Positions 19,451-28,767 of a stretch of DNA of 64,000 bases are shown here, in pieces. The translations under genes and the position numbers were made by a program. Numbering within the stretch: the stretch's first letter is position 1; each line of letters begins with the position of its first letter. Source of the stretch: Alphaproteobacteria bacterium (GTDB lineage Bacteria; Pseudomonadota; Alphaproteobacteria; Reyranellales; Reyranellaceae); the NCBI GenBank assembly GCA_019635875.1, contig JAHBYP010000005.1, positions 434,001-498,000 of the forward strand, written 5' to 3'. The notes beneath the pieces were generated by a model. The model was not told the DNA's origin, made no database searches, and worked only from the letters and a program-made list of their open reading frames with translations.

Positions 19451-19476
19451 CTCAGGCGCCCGGCGCGCGGTTGCCG

Positions 19477-19878
19477 TCACATCACCGGGACGCGGGTGCG
19501 GCTGGTCACGCCGAGCGAGACGAAGGGGAAGAGCTTGCTGGCCAACGCCACCGTGCCGGTGGCGGTGATCGTCTTGTAGGTGATGGTGCCGCTCGTCGTC
19601 GACGTGACGCTGACCGTCGGCGTGACGCCCGATGGGGCCTTGGTGGTGACCTGGCTGGAGATGGCGCTGTCGGTGGCGGCCGGGTTGGTGATCGCGTAGC
19701 GGCCGGCCTCGGTGACCGCGTAGTCCAGCTTGTTCTTGATGTAGAAGTAGCGCCCGAACTCGACGGCGCCCACGATGCACATCAGGACGGCGATCGAGCC
19801 GATGGCGAACTCGATGGACGCCACGCCGCTCTCCTCGCGGCGGAGCCGCCGCAGCAGGTGTCGCATTCTTCGGATCAT
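19477..19878 (-). CDS. TadE-family pseudopilin (second copy)
   Basis: 133 aa. After a basic N-terminus (RHLLRRLRREESG) comes the TadE/TadG-type segment GVASIEFAIGSIAVLMCIVGAVEFGRYF: Glu at position +5 of the presumed mature protein, then a transmembrane helix. This fits a pseudopilin processed by CpaA and inserted in the inner membrane. The Ser/Thr-rich C-terminus would be periplasmic. The start ATG overlaps the stop of the upstream TadE-like gene (ATGA), so the two are coupled. It is too short for TadG, which has a von Willebrand domain. Confidence 0.82.
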   Translation of the reverse strand: MIRRMRHLLRRLRREESGVASIEFAIGSIAVLMCIVGAVEFGRYFYIKNKLDYAVTEAGRYAITNPAATDSAISSQVTTKAPSGVTPTVSVTSTTSGTITYKTITATGTVALASKLFPFVSLGVTSRTRVPVM

Positions 19879-20363
19879 TGGACGCTCACCGCCGCAGTGA
19901 CGGTGATCGATGTCGGCAAGGACCAGGCCTGCACGTTGCTGAGGATGCGCACCGAGTTGCGCGTCGCGGTCAGGGTCATGATCTTGCGCACCGTGCCGCT
20001 GGTGCAGGTGCCGGTGGTGCATGACACGGCCGTGCCATTGTTGCACTCGCAGGCGAACGTCGCCGTGGTGGTGACGCCGGTCACTGTCGCGGGCAGCGCC
20101 GCGGTGATCGCCGCGCGCGAGCCCGCCGTGTCGGTCGGGTTGCGCAGCGCATACTGCGCACCGGCATTGACCGCAGCCTGGAGCTGCGACTTGTTGAAGT
20201 AATTGACGCCGAACTCGGCGGTACCGCCCAGCACGAGCACCAGAATCGGCAGGGCAATCGCCATTTCAATAAAGGAGGCACCGGCCTGATCGGCGCGCAA
20301 TCGCACCGCGAACCGGCGGACGGCCCGGAGGGCAAGACGGCATGACGAAAACATCGCGCTCAT
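19875..20363 (-). CDS. TadE-family pseudopilin
   Basis: About 162 aa. GASFIEMAIALPILVLVLGGTAEFGVNYF is the classic TadE N-terminal helix with the conserved Glu. An alanine-rich region follows (AAVNAGAQYALRNP), then a periplasmic part with two Cys-rich patches (FACECNNG, SCTTGTCTSG), which suggests disulfides. The start is taken at 20363 (MSAMFSS); the ATG at 20354 is an alternative. It lies 224 bases from tadC, a larger gap than elsewhere in the locus, so a separate promoter is likely. Confidence 0.83.
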   Translation of the reverse strand: MSAMFSSCRLALRAVRRFAVRLRADQAGASFIEMAIALPILVLVLGGTAEFGVNYFNKSQLQAAVNAGAQYALRNPTDTAGSRAAITAALPATVTGVTTTATFACECNNGTAVSCTTGTCTSGTVRKIMTLTATRNSVRILSNVQAWSLPTSITVTAAVSVQ

Positions 20364-20421
20364 ACCTTTTGCGTCGGTCGGCTCGCCGAAAGCGAGGATC
20401 GACGCCCATGAATGGTCTTCA

Positions 20422-20487
20422 ATCAAATCCGGACCGAGTAATATTGGCCCGCACCGAAAATATCCAGCATGCCGGATCAAATCCGGA
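20422..20487 (-). promoter_or_regulatory. Possible operator: repeated TCCGGATTTGAT half-sites upstream of tadE pair
   Basis: In the 224-base gap before the tadE genes, the 12-mer ATCAAATCCGGA occurs twice (20422-20433 and 20476-20487), and the second is part of a perfect dyad CCGGAT-CAA-ATCCGG (20472-20486). The AT-rich stretch around it contrasts with the flanking genes. It may bind a regulator of the pseudopilin promoter. No experimental or motif-database support. Confidence 0.3.
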
Positions 20488-20587
20488 ACACACCCTGATC
20501 TTCATTGTATGTGTTAAAAGGTCGGAGTCAACAGTCACCTGCAATAAACTGACCAATATGGACAGTTTGTCTTCGTTGCTGCAGCAA

Positions 20588-21559
20588 TCAATTGATGATG
20601 GTGTCCATGATGCTGATGATGCCAGGCCCCATGATGATGATGAAGAGTGTCGGCAGGATGAAGATCATCATCGGCACGGTCATCATCGCCGGCAGCCGGG
20701 CGCCCTTCTCCTCCGCCTTCATCATGCGTTCGTTGCGGAACTCGGCCGACAGCACGCGCAGCGACTGCGCCAGCGGCGTGCCGAACTTCTCCGTCTGGCG
20801 AAACGCGTTGACCAGGGCGCGCACGCCGGGAATGTCGTTGCGGGTGGCCAGGTTCTCGAAGGCGGTCTGGCGATCGGGCAGAAAGGTGAGCTCGATCGCG
20901 GTGAGCTGCAGCTCGTAGGCCAGTTCGGCCGAGAGGCCCTGCAGCTCCTTCGAAACGCGCTGCAAGGCCATGTCCAGGCTCAGGCCGGCCTCGACGCAGA
21001 TGGTCAGCAGGTCGAGGCCGTCGGGCAGCGCCTTGGTGATGATCTGGGTGCGCTTGATCGCGGTATTGCGCACGTAGATTTCCGGCCCCTTGAAGCCGAA
21101 CAGGGTGGCGCCGAAGCACAGCACCGGCTGGAGGAACTCGGGAAACGGGAAGACCTTCAGCACGTAGACGATCATCACCATGATGAAGCCGAACACGAAC
21201 GGCAGGCACAGGCGCATGAACTGGTAGACGACGACGGCGTCGGGGCTGCGGAAGCCGGCCTGCTGCAGCTTTGCGCGCACGTCGTCGGCGCCGTTGGCCT
21301 TGAGGCTCTCGAACCGGCCGATGAAGTTGCGCATGGTGCCGACGGTAAGCAGGCGGCGTTCGCCCCGACGGCGGGTGGTGCTTGTCGCGTCGCTCTTCAG
21401 CTTGGTGCGCCGGCCGTGCAGCGCCTTGAGCCGCTGCGAGAAGTCCTCGGGCAGCAGGAGCGCGTTCCACACGACATAGGCGACGATCACGGCGGCGAAG
21501 CCGACGCCGCCGAGAATCAGTTCCTCGCCGGTGAAGCCGCCTGGGAAGATGGTGTCCAC
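20588..21559 (-). CDS. tadC: Flp pilus inner-membrane platform protein TadC
   Basis: 323 aa, type II secretion F-domain protein. There is an N-terminal membrane segment (ELILGGVGFAAVIVAYVVWNALL), the cytoplasmic core GLDLLTICVEAGLSLDMALQRV with EFRNERMMKAEEKGARLPAMMTVPMMIFILPTLFIIIMGP, and a C-terminal helix. It pairs with TadB to form the inner-membrane platform driven by CpaF. It starts 10 bases after the tadB stop. Confidence 0.92.
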   Translation of the reverse strand: MDTIFPGGFTGEELILGGVGFAAVIVAYVVWNALLLPEDFSQRLKALHGRRTKLKSDATSTTRRRGERRLLTVGTMRNFIGRFESLKANGADDVRAKLQQAGFRSPDAVVVYQFMRLCLPFVFGFIMVMIVYVLKVFPFPEFLQPVLCFGATLFGFKGPEIYVRNTAIKRTQIITKALPDGLDLLTICVEAGLSLDMALQRVSKELQGLSAELAYELQLTAIELTFLPDRQTAFENLATRNDIPGVRALVNAFRQTEKFGTPLAQSLRVLSAEFRNERMMKAEEKGARLPAMMTVPMMIFILPTLFIIIMGPGIISIMDTIIN

Positions 21560-21569
21560 GGCGCCCGCC

Positions 21570-22568
21570 TCAGATCTCGAAGGACGCCATGCGCTTGATG
21601 ATGAAGATGCCGATGCTCATGCTGCCACCGGCGACGGCCAGCATCGTCATGCCGCGTGGATCGCTGAACATCGTCGACATGTAGTCGGGGTTGAGCAGGA
21701 ACAGCACGAGGCCCAGCACGAAGGGCAGCGAGCCCATGATGATCGCCGTGGCGCGCGCCTCGGAGCTGAATGCCTTGATCTTCAGCTTCATCTGCCGGCG
21801 CTCACGCAGCAGGTTCGACAGATTGCCCAGCGTCTCGGCGAGGTTGCCGCCGGTCTCGCGCTGGATTGACATGGCGATGATCAGAAAATTGAACTCCGGC
21901 ACCTTGATCGATTCGGCCACGCGCCAGAACGCGTCCTCGAGCGGCACGCCGATGCGCATCTCGTGCTGCACGCGGCGGAAGATGCCACCGACCGGCTCGC
22001 CGATCTCGTTGGAGGCGTTGGCGATGGCTTCCTGGATGGGGATGCCCGAACGCAGCGCACGCACCATCAGGTCGAGCGCGTCGGGAAAGATGGCGTTGAA
22101 CTGGTCGATGCGCTTGTTGACCCTGCGGCCAACCCAGATGTGCGGCAGGCCGAGCGCGGCGGCGGCGGCGGCGAGCAGGCCGATCGGCATCGACAGGCCG
22201 ACCAGCAGGATCAGCACCACGGCGACAATGCCGCCGATGCCGGCGCAGATCAGCGCATAGTCGCCGACGCTGATATTGACGCCGGTGCGCTCGAGGCGGT
22301 CCTGCAGCGCCGCGGGATTCGGCAGCCAGCGCATGACCATCTTGTCGGTCATCTTACTGTCGGCCGTCTTGCGCAGCGCCTGACGCGCCTGCTTGACGTT
22401 GCGCGCCGCCTGGCCCCAGAGCCGCTCGCGCACCTCCTCCAGCCGCTCGCGCTGCTGGCGCCGCTGCTTCTCGACGGTGAGCACGTACCACACCGCGACA
22501 CACAGGCCGAAGACCATGCTGAAGGCGAGAAACAGCGCCTCCGGCGCGACGTTACCGGGCAATTCCAT
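21570..22568 (-). CDS. tadB: Flp pilus inner-membrane platform protein TadB
   Basis: 332 aa, T2SSF-domain protein. There is an N-terminal membrane helix, then a second hydrophobic block (VVLILLVGLSMPIGLLAAAAAAL), the F-domain FPDALDLMVRALRSGIPIQEAI and QRETGGNLAETLGNLSNLLRERRQMKLKIKAFSSEARATA, and C-terminal helices. The order cpaF-tadB-tadC with 3- and 10-base gaps is the standard tad operon. Confidence 0.93.
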   Translation of the reverse strand: MELPGNVAPEALFLAFSMVFGLCVAVWYVLTVEKQRRQQRERLEEVRERLWGQAARNVKQARQALRKTADSKMTDKMVMRWLPNPAALQDRLERTGVNISVGDYALICAGIGGIVAVVLILLVGLSMPIGLLAAAAAALGLPHIWVGRRVNKRIDQFNAIFPDALDLMVRALRSGIPIQEAIANASNEIGEPVGGIFRRVQHEMRIGVPLEDAFWRVAESIKVPEFNFLIIAMSIQRETGGNLAETLGNLSNLLRERRQMKLKIKAFSSEARATAIIMGSLPFVLGLVLFLLNPDYMSTMFSDPRGMTMLAVAGGSMSIGIFIIKRMASFEI

Positions 22569-22571
22569 GAC

Positions 22572-24590
22572 TCAGCCCATCGCCTCCATGACGGCGCGGT
22601 CGAGACCGTAATACGCCGCCTTGGCCAGGAAGTTCGGACGCAGGCCGGAACTCTTGAAAGTGCCGACCAGCTTGCCGTCGGGCCCTTCGCCCTTGAACTC
22701 GTAGGTGAACAGATCCTGCGTGGTGATGACCTCGCCCTCCATCCCGGTAATCTCGGTGATGTGGGTGATGCGCCGCATGCCATCGCGCATGCGCTGGATC
22801 TGCACGATCATGTTGACTGCGCCGGCGATCTGCGTGCGCAGCGCCTTGACCGGCAGGTTGAGGTTGGCCATCGCCATCATGTTCTCGAGGCGGGTCACCG
22901 CCTCGCGCGGCCGGTTGGCGTGCAGCGTGCCCATCGAGCCGTCATGGCCCGTGTTCATCGCCTGCAGAAGATCGACGGCCTCGGGACCGCGGACCTCGCC
23001 GAGGATGATGCGCTCGGGCCGCATACGCAGCGCGTTCTTCACCAGGTCGCGCATCGAGATCTCGCCGTTGCCCTCGAGGTTGGGCGGACGCGTCTCGAGG
23101 CGCACGACATGCGGCTGCTGCAGCTTGAGCTCGGCAGCGTCCTCAATGGTCACGATACGCTCGTCGTGGCCGATCATGCCGGAGAGCGCGTTGAGCAGGG
23201 TCGTCTTGCCCGAGCCGGTGCCGCCGGAGATGACGATGTTCATGCGCACGCGCGAGGCGATACGCAGCACCGTGGCCATCTGCGGCGACATGTTGCCGCT
23301 CGCCGCCATCTGGTCGAAGTCGATCGACTTCTTGGAGAACTTTCGGATCGAGACGCTGGGACCGTCGATCGCCAGCGGCGGGATGATGATGTTGACGCGG
23401 CTGCCGTCGAGCAGGCGCGCGTCGCAGATCGGGCTCGATTCGTCGACGCGCCGGCCGACCTTGCTGACGATCCGGTTGCAGATGTTCAGCAGATGCGCGT
23501 TGTCGTCGAAAATGACGTCCGTGAGCTGCAGCTTGCCCTTGGTCTCGACATAGACCTGCTTGGGGCCGTTGACCATGATGTCGGTGACCGTCTCGTCGCG
23601 CAGCAGCGGCTCGATCGGTCCCAGCCCGAGCATGTCGTCGAGGATCTGGGTCAGGAGCTCGGTCTGCTCGGCGCGATTGAGCTGCAGGCGGGACTCGACC
23701 AGCAGGTCGCGCAGCATCTCATCGAGCTGGTGCTGCAGGTCGGCGCGCGGCAACTCGACCGCCGCGGCGATGTCCATGCGACGGATGACGAGCGGATGCA
23801 ACAGGCGCTTGGCCTGCTCGATCTTGACCCGGCCCATCTTCACGACGTCGGACTGGGTTGAGGTCGCCGTCTGCGGCGTCGGCGCCGCAATACCGCCGGG
23901 CACCACCGAGAAGGACGGCGGCGGCTTGCCGCCGGCCGGCACCGCGGCCCTGGCCGGCACGGGCGGCGCCTTCGGGGCGGCGGCCGTCGGCGGGGCCTTG
24001 GGCTGGGCGGCCGGCGCCGGAACAGGCGGCGCCGGAATGGGCGGCGCGGGCGGTGCCGGCTTCTTGGCCAGGCCTGAGGCTGGCGGCAAGGGCCGCCAGG
24101 CGGCACCCTCTTCGTCGCCCGACGACGGGACGGGTCGCCACGCCGGCATGTCATCGGCTGACTTCGGCGTCGGCGCGGTGAAGCGTGGTGGCGGTGGCGG
24201 CGGTGGCTCAGGCGCCGGCGGCGGCGATTCCGGTTCGGGCTCGGCGACCGGCGCGAGCGCGCGGCCGACCATGTCGCGCAGCTCCAGCACCGTCAGCGCC
24301 ATGCCGGCGGCGCGCGAACGCGCCTGGATCATCTCGCCCGCGGTACGCGCCACTTCGCCCGGCGAGCGGCCGGCGGCGCGCTCGGCGGCAATGCGCTCGC
24401 GCAGCGGCTCGGCGAGTTCCTCGTTCAGCGAGGCCAGGCGCTGGGCGCGCTCGGCGCCGCTGCGCGTGGCGCTGGCCGCGGCGGTCGCCTCGTTGGCCCG
24501 CGCGCGACGGTCGAGTCGATCGGCCAAGCCGTTGGCCACCTGTGGCGCCGGCCTGGCCGCTTCCGGGTTCTTGCCGCTACGTCCGAACAT
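22572..24590 (-). CDS. cpaF: Flp pilus assembly ATPase CpaF/TadA with long proline-rich N-terminus
   Basis: 672 aa, against 430-500 for typical CpaF. The ATPase core is intact: Walker A GGTGSGKTTLLNAL (~residue 460), ASP box RIVTIEDAAELKLQQPHVV, Walker B RPERIILGEVRG, and the His box GHDGSMGTLHANRPREA. The first ~260 residues are coiled-coil-like then very rich in Pro and Ala, and are not in the family core; they may tether the ATPase. It hydrolyses ATP at the cytoplasmic face to polymerise Flp pilin. It lies between cpaE (15 bases upstream) and tadB. Confidence 0.93.
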   Translation of the reverse strand: MFGRSGKNPEAARPAPQVANGLADRLDRRARANEATAAASATRSGAERAQRLASLNEELAEPLRERIAAERAAGRSPGEVARTAGEMIQARSRAAGMALTVLELRDMVGRALAPVAEPEPESPPPAPEPPPPPPPRFTAPTPKSADDMPAWRPVPSSGDEEGAAWRPLPPASGLAKKPAPPAPPIPAPPVPAPAAQPKAPPTAAAPKAPPVPARAAVPAGGKPPPSFSVVPGGIAAPTPQTATSTQSDVVKMGRVKIEQAKRLLHPLVIRRMDIAAAVELPRADLQHQLDEMLRDLLVESRLQLNRAEQTELLTQILDDMLGLGPIEPLLRDETVTDIMVNGPKQVYVETKGKLQLTDVIFDDNAHLLNICNRIVSKVGRRVDESSPICDARLLDGSRVNIIIPPLAIDGPSVSIRKFSKKSIDFDQMAASGNMSPQMATVLRIASRVRMNIVISGGTGSGKTTLLNALSGMIGHDERIVTIEDAAELKLQQPHVVRLETRPPNLEGNGEISMRDLVKNALRMRPERIILGEVRGPEAVDLLQAMNTGHDGSMGTLHANRPREAVTRLENMMAMANLNLPVKALRTQIAGAVNMIVQIQRMRDGMRRITHITEITGMEGEVITTQDLFTYEFKGEGPDGKLVGTFKSSGLRPNFLAKAAYYGLDRAVMEAMG

Positions 24591-24605
24591 CGCGCGACCC
24601 GTCGG

Positions 24606-25967
24606 TTACTTCTTCTTCGGCTTGGAGGCGAAGAGCGGGCCGAAGAGACCGGACTTGCCGGCGCCCTTCTGCGCCGCGCCCTTCGCCGGCTCGGGCGCGC
24701 GGAACTCCTTCACCAGGGGCTGCAGCGACTTGACGATCGGGCTGCGCGGCATCGCCTCGGGAACCGGCACGCCGGCATTGACGGAGCCGGCCAGCGCCTT
24801 CTCGTCATAGGCGACCTGGCCGTCGACCTTGCGCTTGATGCTCTTCTCGAGATCGGCGATTCGGATCGGGCTCTTGCGAGGATCGGCGGCGCCGCCGGCC
24901 ACGACATAGACCGTCGCGCGTGGCGCGCTCTCGGTGATGAAGTTCAGCAGTCGCATGCCGTCGCGCACGCCGGTCAGCGTCAGGTCGCCGACAACGACGA
25001 TGTCGGTGGCGCACTCGAACGCCTGCTGCTGCATGACCGGATCGCCGCGCGGCACGTCGAGCACGATGAAGTTGAATTTGCGCTGGAACTTCTCGACGAG
25101 CTGGCTGAGCACGCCCTTCTCGAGCGGCATCGGCGTGTTCGGCGGATCCTCGGCACCCAGCGCGCACAGGAACTCGCCCTTGCGCTGCACCGATTGCTCG
25201 ATGAACAGGTTGTCGACGCGATCCGGACTCTGCAGCGCCTCGCGCAGGGCGTCCGACGGATCGAGGTCGAGCGACAGCATCACCGAGCCGTAGTGCAGGT
25301 CGAGATCGAGGATCAGCACGTCGCTCTTGTTGGTCGTCGCCACCATCGATGCCAGGCTGATGGCGACGGTCGAGGTGCCGACGCCGCCGCGCGCGCCGAC
25401 CACGGCGACGACACGGGCCGGCACGCTGGGATCGACGGGTACCATCATGTTGCCCGAGCCGATCTGCTCGAGCTTGGCGCGTGCCTCGGTCATCTCGCGA
25501 TCGCGCTTCTTGGCCGCCAGCGCGGTGTCCAGGGCCTTGCGCAGCATACCGGGACGCAGCGGGCGCACCAGGTAGTCGGCGACACCCGTGCCCAGCAGGT
25601 CGCGGAAAAGGCTGACGTCGTTGGCATCGCCGATCGCCAGGACGGCGCAGTCCGGCGGCATGGTCGAGACCAGCGCCGCGAGGTCGGCGACGGCGCTCTC
25701 CGTGTCGGCGATGTCGATCAGCAGTGCCGCGAGGCCAGGCGGCATGTCGGGCACCGACAGCGCCGTCTGGCAGCCGCCGACAACGCGGTGCATCGGCAGA
25801 GGGCTGGCAGAATCGCCGCTCACCTCGCTCTCGGCGACGGCGGCGGTCTCCTCGTCGATGATGAACGCCAGCACCGCGCCTGCCGGAAGCGACGGGATGT
25901 CCGGGACCGGCTGCGACGCGTCCAGGTTGTCGAAGGGTTCCGCTGGCTGGGCTGCCATGGCTCTCAT
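24606..25967 (-). CDS. cpaE: Pilus localisation ATPase CpaE/TadZ
   Basis: 453 aa. The N-terminal atypical receiver-like domain ends with LLGTGVADYLVRPLRPGMLRKAL. The MinD/ParA-like ATPase begins at VVAVVGARGGVGTSTVAISLA (deviant Walker A), followed by LILDLDLHYGSV and FNFIVLDVPRGDPV. CpaE positions the Tad machine at the pole or membrane. The lysine-rich C-terminus (FASKPKKK) is basic. The ATG at 25967 is chosen; one at 25958 is also possible. It follows cpaD by 11 bases. Confidence 0.91.
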   Translation of the reverse strand: MRAMAAQPAEPFDNLDASQPVPDIPSLPAGAVLAFIIDEETAAVAESEVSGDSASPLPMHRVVGGCQTALSVPDMPPGLAALLIDIADTESAVADLAALVSTMPPDCAVLAIGDANDVSLFRDLLGTGVADYLVRPLRPGMLRKALDTALAAKKRDREMTEARAKLEQIGSGNMMVPVDPSVPARVVAVVGARGGVGTSTVAISLASMVATTNKSDVLILDLDLHYGSVMLSLDLDPSDALREALQSPDRVDNLFIEQSVQRKGEFLCALGAEDPPNTPMPLEKGVLSQLVEKFQRKFNFIVLDVPRGDPVMQQQAFECATDIVVVGDLTLTGVRDGMRLLNFITESAPRATVYVVAGGAADPRKSPIRIADLEKSIKRKVDGQVAYDEKALAGSVNAGVPVPEAMPRSPIVKSLQPLVKEFRAPEPAKGAAQKGAGKSGLFGPLFASKPKKK

Positions 25968-25978
25968 CCCGAAGTTCG

Positions 25979-26653
25979 TCAGGGCGAAGTCGTGCTGGCG
26001 CCGGCAGCCGCGGCCGCGCCGCCGCCCAGGGCGCTGGTACCGACCACCGACAGGGCCTTGGTCTGGTTGCGGTAGAGACGGTCGACCGCGTCGGCGCCAA
26101 GCTTGCCGCTGGACTGGCCGGGATCGCGCCCGACTTCGAGGTCCCTGGGATTGGCAACCATGGTCTGGATATTCACCGACGTGGCACAACCGAGGTTGCT
26201 GTGTGGCAGATTTCGCCCGTCATATCCGGGCGATTTGCTCCAATCCGGACAGTTCAGGTCGCGCGCGACGTACCTTTCGAGCTGAAGCACTATCGTGTTC
26301 GGCACCGGGGCCACTCCCGATGGCACCGTACTGGACCGAATTGGGACGCCGTGGCGCTGCGCGATGCTGCGCACATGGGCCACTCGCTGCTGGTCGGCGT
26401 AGCTGCCCGAGCCGCCGGCGGCGATGGTTATCGGCTCGCCGGCCTCGCGGGCCTGGCGAGCCAGCGCGTCAATGCGCGCCGCGTCCTCGAACGAGGGCGC
26501 GGTCTGGGCCGGCGAGTAGCGCACCGCCAGGAGCGCCACGGCGCGGTCGGCGCGCGGCTCCTTGGGCTTGTTGTAGCTGGCGACCTCGGAACTCTCGCAG
26601 GCCGACAGCAGCGCAAGAGCCAGGACGGCCGGCGCGATCAGACGGATGAGCAT
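25979..26653 (-). CDS. cpaD: Pilus assembly lipoprotein CpaD
   Basis: 224 aa. Signal peptide with lipobox LLSAC at residues ~15-19. The middle has TIAAGGSGSYADQQRVAHVRSIAQRHG, typical of CpaD (beta-alpha fold related to OmpA-like segments), and NLGCATSVNIQTMVANPRDLEVGRDPGQ, the strongly conserved CpaD C-terminal motif. It acts at the outer membrane with the CpaC secretin. It lies 23 bases after cpaC. Confidence 0.9.
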   Translation of the reverse strand: MLIRLIAPAVLALALLSACESSEVASYNKPKEPRADRAVALLAVRYSPAQTAPSFEDAARIDALARQAREAGEPITIAAGGSGSYADQQRVAHVRSIAQRHGVPIRSSTVPSGVAPVPNTIVLQLERYVARDLNCPDWSKSPGYDGRNLPHSNLGCATSVNIQTMVANPRDLEVGRDPGQSSGKLGADAVDRLYRNQTKALSVVGTSALGGGAAAAAGASTTSP

Positions 26654-26676
26654 GGCATGTCTCCCCTTGGCCCGCG

Positions 26677-28767
26677 CTAGTCGATCATGAAGCCGCCGCC
26701 GGCGACGACGCGACGCACCGGACCGCCCTGCCCGGCGGGTTGCTGGCGATAAGTGCGGCCATAGAGGTATCGATCGCCGTCGTTGGGTGGAACCAGGCCG
26801 TCCGTCGGCGACATCATCCGCCCGCTCGATGGCCTGACGAGATACGGCGTGACAAGGATCACCAGCTCCGTCTCGTTGCGCTGAAAGGCGTCGGAGCGGA
26901 ACAGCGCCCCCAGGATCGGCAGGTCGCCCAGGCCGGGAAGCTTCGAGATGTCCTGGGTCGAGGTGTTGTTGATCAGGCCGCCGATCATGAAGCTCTGGCC
27001 GCTGCCGAGCTCGACCGTCGTCTCGGCCCGGCGCGTGGTCAGCGCCGGGATGGTGAAGCCGTTGAGCACCACCTGTCCCTGGGTGCTGAGCTGGCTGACC
27101 TCTGGGCGGACCTTGAGATTGATCCGGCTGTCGCCATAGATGGTCGGCGTGAACGCGAGGCTGACGCCGAACTGCTTGTAGCTGACACTGACCTGGTTGA
27201 CGCCCGAGGTGGTGACGACCGGAAACTCGCCGCCGGCCAGGAAGCTCGCGGTCTCGCCGCTCAGCGCGACGAGGTTGGGCTCGGCCAGGATGGCAATGAA
27301 GTTTTCCGTCGCCAGCAGGTCGACCACGCCGTTGATGTCCCGGTTGGTGCCCTGGTTGCGGATGTTGAGCAGGCCACCGGACGGCGCCCCCTGGCGCAGC
27401 AGCTCGCCCGCGGCGCCGAACGCGATGTCGGTAGGCGTCGCCAGCCCGAGCGCGAAGGAGCCGATGCGTCCGGCCGCCTCCCAGTTGATCCCCACGCGCT
27501 TGAGCGCCTGGCGCTGGGCTTCGATAACGCGCACGCGCAGCAGCACCTGGCTGGGCGCGTCGACGCTGGCCTGAACCACGACGCGGTCGGGATTGCCGAG
27601 CTGCGCACCGGCGATACGGCGCGCCTCCTGGATCTCGCCGGCGTTGCGCGCAGTGCCGTTGATGAAGATCATGTCGCCCACTGTCTGGAACTGCAATTGC
27701 GTGCCGGGCGCGATGCGGCGCAGGGCCTCGTGCAGCCGCGAATGCTCGTGGGTTACGCGCACGATGGTGTTGATCAGAACATTGTCGGCCCCGTCGGTGG
27801 CGTAGAGCGAGGTCTCGCCCGGCTTCTTGCCGAAGACGTAGATCTGGGTCGGCGACTTCACCTGCACGTCGGCGATATCGGGGTTGGCGACGAACACCGT
27901 CGTCGCCGGCCCCTTCAATCGCACCATGGTGCCCTTGCTGACCTCGATCTGCATGGTCGGCGCCTCGGTCGGCACGACCGCGGCGCGGCCGAAATCGCGC
28001 TGGGCGCGGTCGGGCGGGGGCGGTGCCACTTGCGGCTGAACCGGGATCGTCGTCATGCCCGGCGGTGGCGGCACGGGCGCCGGCGGCGGTGCAGGCTGCA
28101 CGGGTGTCGTGGGCGGCTGGCCCGGCAACGGGACAGGCTGCGGTGGCGGCAGGCTGGGCGCCTGCGCGAGCTGACCGCCGGAGGGAGCCGATGGCGGCGG
28201 CGGAGTCTGGCCGCCGGAAGGGGCCGAGGGTGGTGGCGCGACCTGGGCCTGGGTCGGGACTGGCGCCGGGTCAGGTCTTGGTGCGAGACCGTCGGCCGGC
28301 GGCGGCTCAGTCCTGGACGTGCCAAACATGCGGTCGAAGAAGCCGGGCTTCGCCTCGTCACGCGACGGCGGCGGCACGGTCGGTGCCGGGCTCGGCGAGG
28401 GCGGCACGGCGACGGGCGTCGCGACCTGAGGCTCGACGGAAGCCGGCGTCGCCGGCGCGGCCTGAGGCTCGACCGAAGCCGGCGTCACCGGCGCGGCCTG
28501 CTGGGCACGGTCGATCTGCAGCTGCGCATTGAAACGCCGATTGAGCTCTTCGGCCGAGATCTCGCCCTTGACCCGCGCGGGCTTTGCCTGCGGCTTCGAC
28601 GTTACGCGTGCAGCGGTGACAGGTCGGTTGATCGTCACGCCGTCGCTCTGCGCACTCACCTCGGTCATCGGCCACAGCATGACGGCCGCCGCGAAAAGGC
28701 ATGCGACAGGCCGCGAGTGAAATCGCAGCCTGCCGGAAATGATGTCCAGAGGGGTCTTGATTGTCAT
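26677..28767 (-). CDS. cpaC: Pilus secretin CpaC/RcpA
   Basis: 696 aa. N-terminal signal peptide (cleavage likely after VSA, ~residue 38). It continues with a ~190-residue Pro-rich linker (unusually long), then PTMQIEVSKGTMVRLKGPATTVFVANPDIADVQV, the T2SS/T3SS N-domain, a BON-like domain and the secretin domain with AILAEPNLVALSGETASFLAGGEFPV and VELGSGQSFMIGGLI. It forms the outer-membrane pore for Flp pili. Its ATG overlaps the cpaB stop (ATGA, 28767-28764). Confidence 0.92.
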   Translation of the reverse strand: MTIKTPLDIISGRLRFHSRPVACLFAAAVMLWPMTEVSAQSDGVTINRPVTAARVTSKPQAKPARVKGEISAEELNRRFNAQLQIDRAQQAAPVTPASVEPQAAPATPASVEPQVATPVAVPPSPSPAPTVPPPSRDEAKPGFFDRMFGTSRTEPPPADGLAPRPDPAPVPTQAQVAPPPSAPSGGQTPPPPSAPSGGQLAQAPSLPPPQPVPLPGQPPTTPVQPAPPPAPVPPPPGMTTIPVQPQVAPPPPDRAQRDFGRAAVVPTEAPTMQIEVSKGTMVRLKGPATTVFVANPDIADVQVKSPTQIYVFGKKPGETSLYATDGADNVLINTIVRVTHEHSRLHEALRRIAPGTQLQFQTVGDMIFINGTARNAGEIQEARRIAGAQLGNPDRVVVQASVDAPSQVLLRVRVIEAQRQALKRVGINWEAAGRIGSFALGLATPTDIAFGAAGELLRQGAPSGGLLNIRNQGTNRDINGVVDLLATENFIAILAEPNLVALSGETASFLAGGEFPVVTTSGVNQVSVSYKQFGVSLAFTPTIYGDSRINLKVRPEVSQLSTQGQVVLNGFTIPALTTRRAETTVELGSGQSFMIGGLINNTSTQDISKLPGLGDLPILGALFRSDAFQRNETELVILVTPYLVRPSSGRMMSPTDGLVPPNDGDRYLYGRTYRQQPAGQGGPVRRVVAGGGFMID

